This document shows positions 11,469 to 23,482 of a stretch of DNA of 64,000 bases, in pieces. A model generated the notes under the pieces. It was not told the origin of the DNA, made no database searches, and was given only the letters and a program-made list of their open reading frames with translations. How positions within the stretch are numbered: position 1 is the stretch's first letter; the number at the start of each line of letters is the position of its first letter. Made by a program: the position numbers and the translations under genes. The stretch comes from Rhizoclosmatium globosum. Its lineage: Eukaryota > Chytridiomycota > Chytridiomycetes > Chytridiales > Chytriomycetaceae. Where the stretch lies: contig MCGO01000145.1 of assembly GCA_002104985.1 (NCBI GenBank), positions 32,078 to 96,077 on the forward strand, in the 5' to 3' direction.

Positions 11469-11625
11469 TTCTTGCTCGAGTTATTCAACGTCCTGAATAA
11501 ACTCCATGAGACTCAGAATCAACAAATTCTTCACAATTCTGCGTTATGGACGAGTGTCAGAACTAATTGAAGTCATCTTCTCCTAACATTGAGCTCCTAA
11601 TTATGATGGATGGATAGAAGCATGG

Positions 11626-11902
11626 ATGGTGTGCTTGATTATGGCCAAGGCTTTCAATAGTCTGGATTTAGATCAATTAAACCCTTCTTACGAGGTAATG
11701 AATATTGTTTTGATAGCAATCGTAACTGTACCTTACGTGATAGAATTTAGAGGGCCAAGATCTATGGAGAAGAATGGATGTTGTTGACAAGCACAGGTTA
11801 ACGCCGCCAAAGATCTACAAAGACGCTTCATCGAAAAATCGACCAATTGCCTGGATCGTTTCAATGAATCGTGCAAATTGCGTGTCTGCACGCTTCAGAT
11901 AA
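11626..11902 (+). CDS. Possible small two-exon gene, function unknown
   Basis: Two short exons (11626-11694 and 11744-11902) flank a 49-nt GT..AG intron of the size usual here. They join in frame to a 75-residue protein containing NLEGQDLWRRMDVVDKH. The intron size and clean phase are the only support. No family was recognised. It may instead be the tail of another transcript. Confidence 0.3.
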
Positions 11903-12052
11903 CGTGGTGCGGGGTTAATTTTGTGGAGATGCACGTGCGGTTTCGCCATCTGCACCTGCCTCGTTGTTCAAATTTCATACAAAAGGGACGAAGCCGAGCA
12001 TGGAAAAAACGTCAAACAACAAGCTAGTCATTTCTGTCAAGAACCTTATCTG

Positions 12053-13153
12053 ATGTCACTCCGATCCATGTCCATTTCGTCATCTACATCGAGCTCCTTC
12101 AATCCTGAGACGGGCGTCTTTGTCTTGACTCCTCCAGAGTCCCTTAAATACCCTGAAGCGCACAACTTCCTGGATCTTCTCAAGTTCAGAGTCGAATTGG
12201 AAGAAGGATCTGTGAGTTTTGACGTGCTTGGCTTTCCAACTTATTGCTCACTTTTTGATCCATAGCAATTTATGACATCGCTCATTCTGGACTTCCAAAA
12301 CGTTGAATATCTTGACTTTACTGGCCTTCAGTCGTTGTTGCAAGCCAAGGACTTCTTGTCGCAACACGTTGGCGGGAGACACGTGCCAATCTTCTTTGTC
12401 AACATGTCTCCAAACCACATGTCCCGTCTGATGCGTGTCACTGCGTACATTCCAGGACACGCTGCCGATCCATCTCTCATGTACACAACTCCATCCCGCC
12501 GCCCATCACTCACTCGATCTGCATCACCAGCTTCAAGTGCAGCTGGCAGTGTCGCCGGCAGTCCCGCAATGGAATTCCTCCCCGAACCACCCTCCCTCGT
12601 CCTCAGAACCCGCTCCTCCTCAAAACTACCCCGCCTCACAACCCTCCCTTCAACACCACCCCAACGCAAAGACTCCGCCGGCCCATTCCCATCCCCCGCT
12701 TCAACCCTCCCCCTCTCATCAACACGCAGCAGAAGCGACTCAAACCCAATCCCTCCAAACGCATACATCCGACGCGACTCTGCTTTCGTTGCGCAACAGG
12801 AATACGACGATGGCCAGCAGTACCCGCCACAACCCTTCCCAACAGCCCCCATCATCCGCCGCGACGTGTACGAACCACCTAAAGAAGGTGTTGACATGGC
12901 TCCAAGTGTGTCTATCGGGTCTTTCCTCAAGAAACTCAAGAGTAAAGCGAAAGAGGTTGAAGTCGTTGATAACGATGTGGAAGACCCGTTCAGAGCGACG
13001 CGAGTCACTGGGGAAGAGTTCCGTCGAGTGATTGGTGCGAGTGAGCCGTTTGGGGTACAGGAAGATGAGTTCCCAAGAGGGTTTGGGAAGGAGCTGAGGT
13101 ATTTCCATTCGAGTTTGGAGGAGGCTGTTGGAGCTGCTTCAGTCAGACGGTAA
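12053..13153 (+). CDS. STAS-domain protein with long disordered tail
   Basis: Two exons (12053-12211 and 12266-13153, 54-nt intron) encode 348 residues. The first 110 or so form a STAS domain, best seen in the stretch around FMTSLILDFQNVEYLDFTG, the usual strand-turn-helix after the nucleotide-binding loop. STAS domains occur at the C-terminus of sulfate permeases and in anti-sigma antagonists. Here the domain stands alone with no membrane segment. The rest is Ser/Pro/Arg-rich and probably disordered, with many SP and RRDS-type phosphorylation-like sites. An in-frame start at 11921 is possible, but 12053 fits the domain better. Confidence 0.7.
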
Positions 13154-13424
13154 TGAACTGTCTTGTATTATTGTGGCTTGGAATCTTTTGAGCTTGTGAT
13201 CTTGGGCTCCTTTCTTGGTTTCCCTTTTTTTTGTAGCATCGTTTCTCGTTTTTCTGTACCATGTTTTATGACTTTATCCATTAGTACTGTTTACAATATA
13301 ATGCCCATAACCATCCCTGACGACTTGTTGGTGTTATTTGTTGTCTTGCGCGTGTGTCAATTTATTCTCCATTGTTTGACCAATTCCACTGCAGTGTTAC
13401 AACACCCTTTCAGAACCAGTTTAG

Positions 13425-15467
13425 ATGATTCAAGTCTACTATTGCAAGACCTTCTTTTCGTTCACAACTCCAATATCCGTTTCCGAACTCTTGCATCTCT
13501 TGAAAGTACGTCGCGACCAATATCCTTCCGTGCTTCCCATCAACGACGATGCTCCACCAATAAGCGATTCAGACGAACCCATTCCGGATGGAATCTATAC
13601 AATCGTGACAGTCAACTCTGTCCCTAAAAATATTCCACCACCGAGTCTTCACTACGAAGGGAGACAACGGTTCACGCGAGACTTGCAAGGACACAGAATC
13701 CCATACAGCGATGCCAGTGACTCCGAATCAAACTATTCTAAAGCTCCATCCGAAGCCCTCGATTCACGCCCTCGCGCGACTGAAAACCCAAAGTTTCGTG
13801 AATGGTATTACAACCAATTTGGACGGGACGTGAAGGAGCTTCGGTTTGCTGGATCTACGAATCCGAAACACTTTTCGAAACGGGGAGATGAGGGGTCGGA
13901 GTGTTGTGAGTCGGATGGGAGTAGGTCGAGTCGTTTCATTCCCACACGGAATTATGCACGTGCTCCGTCTAGTAATGGCGATTCGAATAACTCGGACGTT
14001 TCGTTTCAGAGAGGTAGGGAGGAACAGAGGAGGAAATATGCTGTTGAAGTGGAGCTGAATGATGTGATTGAAGAAGGTGGGACCGATGATGGTCGTTCAA
14101 CAGCATCGGGGGAAAGTTTAAAGGAGAACAGTGAAAAGCGGAGGGAATCATCATCGCGTAAGAACCACCAGCAGGAATCTAGCGATGAAGAAAATGATAG
14201 AAGGGAAACCCGTAAGGAACGAAACCTTCCTGCATTGCCACGTAAAGCCAGGTCCAGGGAAAGGGAAGAGAATAGCGGTCGCAGACGAAATGACAGAAAT
14301 AATTCACCGGAAGAGACGTCTTCAGAAGAATCAGTTTCGATAGAACGAGGTCGCTCCCGTTCTCGCGAACGACATGGCAAACACAAAGGCGAAAAACGAA
14401 TCGTGTACACTGACAAAGATCGACAGTTCGATAACGATATGAAAGCTGGAATCAAAGCAATGTCCGATGGTAAGCCCCGTTCCATACCGAAAAGCTCCAC
14501 CCTAACTTTCACACTAATTCTTGCAGCCGTTGCATCCATACCAGAAAGGTAACACCCTTCCCACCAACTCCAACACACCTTCCTCAAAAAACTAAACTCC
14601 CTCTCTCACAAACTTCCTCCCAGATACTACAAATACAACGCAATCCTCTCCAAAAAGCTCGACCACGCATCAACCCGCGTCTCCCACCTCCACCAAACCC
14701 TCTCCAAAACCACAGACCCAATCCGCACACGAATCCTCCAAGTCCAACTCCTCTCCATCCTCCAAGCCGTCTGGCGGACCGCGTGGGAACGGTATACACC
14801 GGGGACGAGGCGGTACGCTACGTCTGATATCTCTGCGGGGAGGGTTATCCATGCGGAGGGGGCGCTTAATAACTTGCACATGTGGAAACGGATTGTTGAG
14901 GCGGATTGTTTCGGGAAGGGGCCGCGGAACTCGAATGCGGAGTTTTTGGAGCCGTTGAGGTTGATGGATCAGTTGCCGACGCATTTGTTTCGGAGGTCTG
15001 GGTATAACCCTGCGTATATTTATTTGGCGCGGTATAACCCGCCTCCGTCGGGTGTGGAGGATAAATCGGAGGCGGAAATTGTTTCGGAGATTCGAGTTAC
15101 GTTTCTGGATTTGGCGATGCGGCAGAATGTGTATCGCGATGAAGAGCTGAATGCGATTTTGACGGACGTTGTGGATACATATAGGAGTGCAGAGAGTCAA
15201 GCGGACTCGAAACCGAAGGTTGTATGGGATATGATGTTGACGAAACTACGCAAAGAGTTTTGGCTGAATCGGAAACCCGAGAACTTACAAGAACTAGTCA
15301 AAAAGTGGGATGGAAACAGACAAGCTGAAAAAGCCCAACAAGAAAGACAAACGAGAAAAACTCAATCCGAAAGTAGCAGCTCAAGCGACGATGACACGGA
15401 CGATCGCGAACCGGAACCCAAAGTCAAGAACAGAGTTAGGTGGGACAAAGACAGATACTATGGATAA
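13425..15467 (+). CDS. Unrecognised Arg/Ser-rich protein with a conserved-looking C-terminal domain
   Basis: Three exons (13425-14469, 14527-14548, 14624-15467) join in frame to 636 residues. The middle exon is only 22 nt. The first half is hydrophilic, with acidic and RS/RE-rich segments near residues 200-330 like those of RNA-processing factors. The second half (from about residue 350) is helical and well ordered (QVQLLSILQAVWRTAWERY and similar), with an acidic serine cluster at the end. I cannot assign a family. The RS-like region only hints at a nuclear role. The start could lie further upstream. Confidence 0.6.
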
Positions 15468-15527
15468 GACAATAAACCATAAGTTTAATTGTTCCTCATA
15501 AATAACCAAAAAAATCCAAACAAGCCG

Positions 15528-18500
15528 CTACAAGAAACTAGCCGTCAACTTCAACGCGTGATCCGTCTTCCTCGTTGTCGGTTTAATAAATCCCATAAAC
15601 TCCAAATGCGTAAGCGCCGCCGCAAACCTTGCCCTATTTCAAACCATTTTAGCTCCCCCCCCCCCCCCCCCCCCCCACCTTTTTGAAAAAAGCGAAATCG
15701 AAAACTCACTGAATATCCATCTTCGCAGGCTTCGGAACCTCTTTCCTCACCACAAGCTCAAACCCAGTGAACATATCAAACAGGTTGATCATATGTCCAC
15801 ACTCGTTATGAAGTCGATACACGAGACTGATATCCAAAGCAGAAGGATGTAATACGTCTGAAGCCCGACAACACCTGCAGGACAAGTAATCTGAAGTTGC
15901 ACCAAGTGCCGTTTGAATAATGGGCCGCGGGTGTGGTTGGAAGTTCTTTAAAAAAAAACATTAAGCCTCGAAACCTCAAAAACCAAATAAACTCAACTGT
16001 CATGGGCGTCTTTGCATTCTCATAATACTGCATTTCATACCACAAGCACTCCTTATACCCCTTCCCCAACCACGTCCTTACAAACTGCTCAAACTCCATT
16101 GATACACGTATAGCCAGGTACTTGAAACTCTTCTTATCTTCCACGAGGGCGTGGTGCATGATTCCGGCTTTTAGGGCGGACTTTGTGCGCCGTTTTTGGA
16201 CGAGACCGGCGGTTTGGCGTTCGAAGCGGGCTCGTTCTTCGTCTTCGTCTTCAGAGGAGGAAGAATTGGAGTCTTGGTCGTTTTTGTTGCGCATGTGACG
16301 GGCGAGGAGCTCTTCGAGAAGGGTGGTGAACTTTAAGGCTGTTTCGTATGTGTTTTCAGAGATTTGGCAGGCGCCCAGTCCAGTTACCCATGACCTCAAT
16401 AAGCCTTCCATGTCTTTTGGAGTGATCCACCTATACTTTGCTTGTTAGCTCACCAATTCGTTTTCAAAAGTAGAGGCTTACTTGATTTTCTTGACGATAT
16501 CCTGGACCACATCGTCCTTGACAATATCCTCGCTACTCAAGACTCGCGAATACAGGTTGTACAGTGAGTTCCACTTGTATACTTTCAAATAATTTTTGGT
16601 ACATCGCAGGAACTCAATCGCAAAGCTTTGCATAACATGGAACGAATTAAGCTCTGTCTGGGCGTATTGAATCAACTGTGGTAGCATATCGTTGTTATCG
16701 ATAAGTTGTTGAACGAATTCCCATTGTTCCTGGGCAACTAGCCTCTTGCCGTATCTGTAGAAGAGGTTTTAAAGGATTAGGGGGTTCACAGATGTTGAGA
16801 ATAAAGTTTAACCGTTCAAATGAATCTTGCTGTCGAAGCTTCCGGATCATTTCGGGTTGAATTTGGGAGATTCCGTCGTATAACATCATTGAAGACATTG
16901 CATTTGCGTAACAGTGGCTCATGGCCGTGTACTGAATATTCTCGTTTAGAAAAGGCGTCACGAGCGATTTGGAATAACACACCTGAATTGTGTCTAATAA
17001 AGCAGTCACAGAACGATGATTGTTCTTGAAATGATTGAAAATCAGCGAAAAGACTTCATGATTGAACTTGATTCCCCCGGGATACTTCAAAAACACCTTT
17101 GTTGTGAAAACAGGTGGGTCAAAAATATGCCGTTTATGGTTATCGACGCAACCAACCTGTTCAACAATGGCATCCAAACAATCATCCGACTTGCTTAAAA
17201 CAAATCTCTCGCACCGCAAAAGTCTCAAAACAGACTTGTGCAGATTGTTGTGAACGATATCAAGAGTTGTTGAAATACCCAACAAAAAGACGAATGGCAG
17301 TGTATCCAGCGAAGCGCTGCACAGTTTGACAAGGTCTTGGAATACAGTGGTATCAAAGCGTTCAAATTCTGGGATAGAAATAATGAGAACCGTAGAAGCC
17401 CGTGTCTTTTTTGATTTCCGCGCAAACCACGATTCCAGAATTCGTATGTCGAATGGCGAAGGTTTACGTATCTATCGTAAAAGAATTCGCGTTCAATAAG
17501 TGAACGAGGAGAGTTCCAGTTCATCGCATTCGTCACGCATCCACCCCGTGATCCCCATCCCATCCACGCATTCCGATTCTAAACATCATTTCTCAAACAT
17601 TCGTCAAGATCCCTCGCTTCCCCTCAACACAAAAAACGTCCGTAACAAAAAAGAAAAGAGGAACATACCTTCTCGGACGTAAACACCAACCCCGCACCAC
17701 CACCACCCTCCCCATCCCTCACAACCTCCCCAACCTCATCCTCCACATCCTCTTCATTCTCAATCGCATCCAAAACGCGTCTATCATCGTCTCCCAACAA
17801 TTCCATCGCCTCTTCATTGGTGTTGGTGGCGGAAGAAGAAGGAGTCATGAATTGGTGGATGCAGCTCTTGATACATGCTTTTAGGTCGGAGGAGTTGAGG
17901 GGGCGGAGGACGGCGATGGGGCTGAGGGGGTTGGATAAGAAGCGGGAGGCCATTGTGTCGTAGAGGGATTGGTTTTCTGGAAGGGGGGGTTTAGTGATAG
18001 AGTGAGTGTATGAGTCGTTGACTTTGTTTGCATTTTGATTGGGGTAGTTGCCACTGAGTTTCTATGAAACTCGCCGGGTGGTACTACTATCGCTCCGATT
18101 GTTATCGGTACACTGATTTCCTCCGTGAAAGGCTTTGTGCCGTGCGCTCACACTTTCATTATTAATACGCGTTGGAGGCTGTGTACGACAAGTCGGCTCT
18201 ACTTTGTATGCCTCCTCCTTCCTTCTTCTCTGTGATTCTCGCTTCGCTTGCTATATTTATCTGGCCTTGGACATGACAAGAGTTTCGCTCGCGACCTCGC
18301 TACTCCCCCCTGTATATTCGCGTGTATCCTTTCGACATTCCTTTTTGTTCGTCTCCTCACAGGCTCACTCTGTAGCCTCTCATAAAAACACACACCTCCA
18401 AGAATGAGAGCAGCGGGGAGTTCCTTGATTGGCAGATTCGCCAGGAGAGACGTTTGAGAATGAGATTGCGAATGAGCATTGAGAGCAAAAGATTCGATTC

Positions 18501-19007
18501 GATGAAAAGCCTGAAGATTGAGAGTGAGGAGGGCGTTCTGTCCAATGAATGAATAGATGTTAATTAAGGTCCCAACAAACTCGTAGGTAAATAATTCCAG
18601 AGTAAAAAACAGGCAATAAACAATACCTCGACATTCGCCTTTGCATTTGACCAGAAGATGTCAAAGGCAGCGACTCGTCTGTCTCTTCCTTCATCGTTTT
18701 CCGTTTCACCCATCAAATGTGGAAACAAGTTGACTTGAGGCGAGGAGTCGATGGCCTGGCGCTTGCTCTGTCTGGCTTTCGAATTGGACTGTGCCTTTGT
18801 CTTTGCCTTTGCCTTTGAATTGGGAGAAGGAATCTCCAAGATGGACACCTGATTGAGAGAGAGAGTTGGTTGGTTGGTACTGAGTGAAGGTGCTGGGAAG
18901 GTGCTAGGAAGAACTAGGAGGTGCTAGGAACTGCTAGGAACTACTAGGAAGAAGAAGGAAGAAGAACTAGTTACATCGACACTGCGAGTGGTTTCTTGTG
19001 TGGGCAT
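15528..19007 (-). CDS. ORC3: Origin recognition complex subunit 3
   Basis: Orc3 is part of the ORC ring that marks replication origins and loads MCM. Diagnostic segments are FVFLLGISTTLDIVHNNL (the ORC3 LGIAT region), ELPAALILG near the N-terminus, and the winged-helix C-terminus with GFIKPTTRKTDHALKLT. The first exon (19007-18975) encodes MPTQETTRSVD. Further exons include 18848-18627, 18537-18396, 17976-17669 and one from 17471 on. The last exon begins at 15633 and ends in TAG. Intron 3 (18395-17977) is 419 nt, far longer than the local norm. The final intron contains 22 consecutive C on the plus strand. Internal exon borders between 17200 and 15710 were not all resolved. The gene is divergent from the coiled-coil gene at 19075. 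Confidence 0.88.
15655..15676. repeat. 22-base poly-C run inside the last ORC3 intron
   Basis: Twenty-two consecutive C on the plus strand, so a G22 run in the ORC3 transcript, 34 bases after the donor site of the last intron. Confidence 0.95.
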
Positions 19008-19074
19008 TTGAGTGTGAGGAAAGAGAGGGTGCCAATTCTCGGACGCTTTTGTCTTCTTCAAAAACAGAAACAGA
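19008..19074. promoter_or_regulatory. 67-bp bidirectional promoter region, ORC3 / coiled-coil gene
   Basis: The two start codons point away from each other with 67 bp between them, so both genes are probably driven from this short segment. Confidence 0.55.
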
Positions 19075-20697
19075 ATGACTTCGTTCACAGCATCGCAGGC
19101 CATTGCTGAATTTGAAACATTCCTCAATTGTTCAATCAATAACGATATTAGTTCGGAAATTGATGCGATTCTGAGGACTTCAAAGGCGTCTTCTCTTGGT
19201 GCTGCTACTACTACTACTAGTATAAGTAGTGCTGAAGGTGGGCTTCCTTCACAGGACACAACTGCTTCTAACAACGAATCAATCAATCAATCAATCAATC
19301 AAATAGCAGCCAGATACCGCCCTGACTCAGAGGCCCTTCACCTGAAACAGGTCTTCTCTTCGTCTGTCCCTCAACCATCTTCAAATCAAAAGAAGCAGCT
19401 GTCGTTTGCATCTTCTTCTTCTGCTTCTTCTTCCGCTTTCAGACACCCTCTCCAAGAAGAAAAGAGTACTTCGATTGATGTCCTGGCTGATCGCGTGGCG
19501 GAAATGCAAAAACAGGTTTGTCAACTTTGGTTGGAAGCTGTTCTCACTCGCTCACTCACTCACTCTCAGATTGATACTCTCGTAAAAGCGACCGCTTCTT
19601 CTTCTTCTTCTTTGGCTCCTACTGCATCAAAATCACATCCACCTGATAATAGACTTGATTCAGTCTGGAAGGAATTGCGGGACCTTCGTTCGCTTATTAC
19701 TTCAACTCACTCCACTGTTCCTCCTCCACCTCATTCTTCTTTGGCTTCTTCTACGGGTATTTCGTCCACTCTAAAGTCTTACATCAAGAAAGAAATCAAA
19801 AAACATGATCAAGTGATTCTCGATGACATTGTGAGGCCGGAGATTTCAAAGGAGTTGGCTAGGATGGATGTAAGGTGGAATCAAAAGTTGGGTGAGTTAT
19901 TATGTTGGTTTTTTGAGAGAGAGTTGAGTCAGTCGAGTGAGTTGTTTGGGTATCATGTCAAGAAATGTGAGCAGAGTGAAAGGAATACTCACGAAGTGTT
20001 TGTATGAGAGAGGAGCTCGTCACTAGTGTGAGCGACGCAAATTAGTTCTACGGCGGAACAATTCTCCATTAGCGGAGTTGTAAACTGTGGGGATATGGAT
20101 ATCAGAAAGACCGGAGATTATAAAAGAGTTAGTTAGGATGGATGTAAGGGCACTTAAACGAGAGGAGCTCGTAAAGAGAGTGAGAAAAGCGAACGAACGA
20201 ATTATATTACGCGATAGTGTGTGTCTGAGCTGTTTTACTCTCCGTCGCCCAATCCCATGAAAACCATCATCCAACTCAAAGTTACGTTTAGAACGAATTC
20301 GGACTTCTTCAACATTCGAAGCACATCCACCAACACTATCAACTGCGATAGACACTTCAGATATAACAGCGTCGACAACAACAGATGACTCATCAATTCT
20401 TTACGCCCCTGCCGCCACCTCTACCCAATCAACACCTAAACGCCACACCCATTCCTCAGCACATCAACATCCAACATACACAGCCTCTTCATCAGCAGAA
20501 GAAGAATTACACGACCTGATGACCCGTCTAAAAGCAGACCTTGATAAACGCACGGGACAGCATCCCCCGATTCCAGCCTTCATATCAAAAACACCGCCGT
20601 CATCAGCGTCAAAGAAGCGGGGTGGGACACAGGCAGCGTCGTATTCGCAGCCGACGTTTGCAAGTCGTTTGAAGACGAGGAATCCAGTGTGGAAATG
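19075..20697 (+). CDS. Predicted coiled-coil, serine-rich protein of unknown function
   Basis: The start at 19075 opens a serine-rich frame containing (AATC)n-encoded SINQ repeats. A GT..AG intron at about 19516-19569 joins the segments AEMQKQ and IDTLVKA. A second donor is likely near 19890. The last exon is open from about 20260 to the TAA at 20695-20697 and encodes a basic, Ser/Thr-rich tail with a helical EEELHDLMTRLKADLDKR. Exons between 19890 and 20260 are not resolved. Heptad-like helices (for example SYIKKEIKKHDQVILDDIV) suggest a coiled coil. No family was recognised. The arrangement head-to-head with ORC3 may mean co-expression. Confidence 0.5.
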
Positions 20698-21372
20698 AAG
20701 TGGAATGTCATGGGGGGAGTACTTGAAAAGAGAATTGTATTATAAGAATAAACGGAATGATGGTGGGATGTGATTAGGGGTTTGATCGAAGTTAGATCAT
20801 CCACTGATGAGACACCCGTCTTTGATTATTCTGGCAAGACGCAGTTTGCCCGGTTGACAGCTACCGTAATGCTTCCGTGATGTATTGATGACGGTCTAGG
20901 TATTCGCTATCGTCTTGAGATGGGTGTACCGGGCTTAGACACAGTGGCGATTGTTGTCCCACTTTCCGCTGATGAGTAATTAGCTCTTTATCGATTCTGG
21001 CGTACCCGTCCTCAAATGTTACTTACTAATAGAGCCTCTTAGTACCGACCCTATACTCATACACTCATACCATCCACTCTACGCTCCTGGAATCAAAACC
21101 TATATCAAAGAATATCTACACGAAACCGAGATAACATCGATAAAAAAGATAATGTAATCCGCATTTCTAAGCGAGAAGGCGGCATTTAATTTTTTCGCCG
21201 TTGTTTTCCAATTTAAAAAAGTGCCACACATACAGAAAAGGATCAGCAAAAAAAAAAAAAAAAACAGCAAGCGAGCCACCCGGGAATAAGTGCCTCCGAT
21301 CCTTTCCCAAAATCACCCTTTCCATCAAATAGCCCCGATTCTCCCACCCCAAAAATAATCCTCAAAAAAAAA
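20698..21372. other. Intergenic region with an A17 run
   Basis: About 675 bp without a recognised gene. A run of 17 A is at about 21248-21264, and a shorter poly-A stretch directly precedes the permease ATG (21364-21373). Confidence 0.5.
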
Positions 21373-23119
21373 ATGACTACAACCAACGAAACTACTGTGG
21401 ACTCTGATGTACGGCTTGAGCAGCTCGGGTACAAGAGCGAGTTTAAGCGTGAGATGGGGCTTCTTGCGAATATCGGGTTGTCGTTGACTGCGATTGGTAA
21501 GTGGCAAAGCAGTGGCAAACAATTTAAAGTCCTCATGGGAGGGGGCTGAGCTAACCAAAACTACAACAGGTGTGCTCACTGGAATGTCCTCTGCGTTTGG
21601 TGCTGGTCTATTCGCCGGTGGTCCGCTTGGTCTCTTCTGGGGATGGAACATTGTCTCGATATTCATGTTCTTGATTGCGCTTTCGCAAGCGGAGATTTGC
21701 TCTGCGTTCCCGACTATGGGTGGACTCTACTTTTGGACGTGTAAGCTTGTACCTGAGGAGTATGTGCCGTTTTGGGGGTATGTCACGGGGAATCTGTATG
21801 TCTGGTTAGTAAATTGGAAATTTTTTGTTTGGGTAGGGGTGATTTATGATTATCTGACTCAAAGTTCATGAAGGGGTATGGTGTTTACAGGAACTGCTGG
21901 AAACATGGCGACTGCCCTTTTCATTGCCTCGCTTTACATGCTTGTAAACCCAGACGCTGGTCCTCTAAAAAATGGCACTATTGTTGGAATCTGTATCTGT
22001 GTTAACATCGTAAATGGAACCCTCAACCACATTGGAATGCGTGCCATCGGTACAATCTCAAAAATTAACGTCTGGTTCACGTTGGTTGGTACAGTTGTTC
22101 TCGTTGCTACTCTGTTTGCTGCTTCTCCCGTCAAGAATCCAGCGTCCTTTGCTTTCTTTGACTTTGAAAATTATACAGGAAGTGATAATTCCGGGTTTGT
22201 GTTTATGCTTGGGTTTTTGCAGGCTGTATATGCTTTGGAAGGGAGCGAGACGTCGGCACAAGTGTCTGAGGAGGCTGAAAAGGCGGAGACGAATGGACCT
22301 ATTGCAATTGTGAGTTAAATATTCATCATGCATCGTCGTTCAATATGATCTTAAGTCTTTTTTATTCAGTATTGCTCAATTATCGGATCTTGGTTCGTTG
22401 GTGTCATCTACCTCATTGCTCTTCTCTTCAACGTCCAGTCCATTCCAAACATTGCGGGAACAAGCTTTCCAGTCCAAATCGTTCAACTATTTTACGATGC
22501 ATGTGGTCAGAAACTCGCGATTCTCTGTGTCTGCATCATCCTGTTTGCGCAATGGGCTGCTGCTTTAACCGCTTTCACTGCAAGCTCTCGACTCTTTTTC
22601 GCACTTGCCAGAGACAACGCATTCCCATTCAAGGAGTTTTTCATGACGCTTTCCAAGGGTGGACGTGTTCCATATCGCGGGGTTTGGTTCAGTGTTGTGA
22701 TTGCGTCGTTGGTCCAGTGCACGTATATCGCGAATGCAATGTACTTTAACAGTATTATTTCATGTGCTGCTATTGGTGTCCTGCTCTCCTACTCGATGCC
22801 CATGATTTGTCGTGTCATTTGGCCAGGTATTTTGAACGACTCTAATCGCGGACCGTTTTCGCTTGGAAAATACAGTTATGCTGTGAATCTTGCGGGTGCT
22901 ACGTTTTGTGTTGTCATGTCTGTGTTCTTCGTCATGCCAACGTCTTTCCCTGTTACATCTATGAATATGAATTACGCAATCGCTGGTGTTGGATCAGTGT
23001 TGACGTTGGTGATCATCAGTTTCTTTGCTTGGGGAAAGGGGAGATTTGTTGGACCTGTCAGAACCGTTGATATCTCTGTCGATGATTTGGTGGAAGCTGA
23101 TAAAAAGGCAATTGCTTGA
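21373..23119 (+). CDS. Amino-acid/GABA/choline-type permease (APC superfamily)
   Basis: Four exons (21373-21496, 21570-21804, 21874-22309, 22370-23119) join in frame to 514 residues with about 12 membrane segments. The fungal amino-acid/polyamine/choline transporter signature is clear: LGYKSEFKREMGLLANIGLS near the N-terminus, GGPLGLFWGW in the first helices, and ARDNAFPF before helix 9. Relatives include yeast Uga4 and Hnm1, which import GABA or choline with protons at the plasma membrane or vacuole. The substrate cannot be told from sequence alone. The second intron (69 nt) ends at AAG, verified by the conserved frame on both sides. Confidence 0.88.
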
Positions 23120-23482
23120 TAGTGATGCAATTCGCCTCATGTCTGTACTTTATTTTGTAGTGATTTCATATAAATATATAGCTTTGATTGTTATTCTACA
23201 TATTCGACGTTTATTTTGTTTGTCACAGCACATCTCTCACATGTAAGATAAAACATGTTCGAATTCCTCGAATCGAGCTCACCGCAGCATTGCTCTGATG
23301 GCTTTCCGACTCACGAAATTAGGAAAATTTGTCAAACAGTTCTAAGCCCGGTGCCTCCCACCTCCTTCAAAAGAAGCCAGCTTTCTTCACCTCCCCACAT
23401 AAAATCTGTAATAATACGACAGTAAGTACAATCCACTACTGCCTAACTTTCCTTTGAATATTGCTGACTCAAAACAAACTAG
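23120..23482. other. Intergenic region, possible 5'-UTR intron
   Basis: The TAG immediately before the ATG at 23483 looks like a splice acceptor after a pyrimidine-rich segment, so an intron may lie in the leader of the UNC93-like gene. Nothing else was recognised. Confidence 0.35.

Noticed and set aside
12328..13008. 226-codon minus-strand frame opposite the STAS gene
   Set aside because: It is a shadow of the low-complexity Ser/Pro/Arg-rich plus-strand frame, which has a recognised domain and a proper intron.
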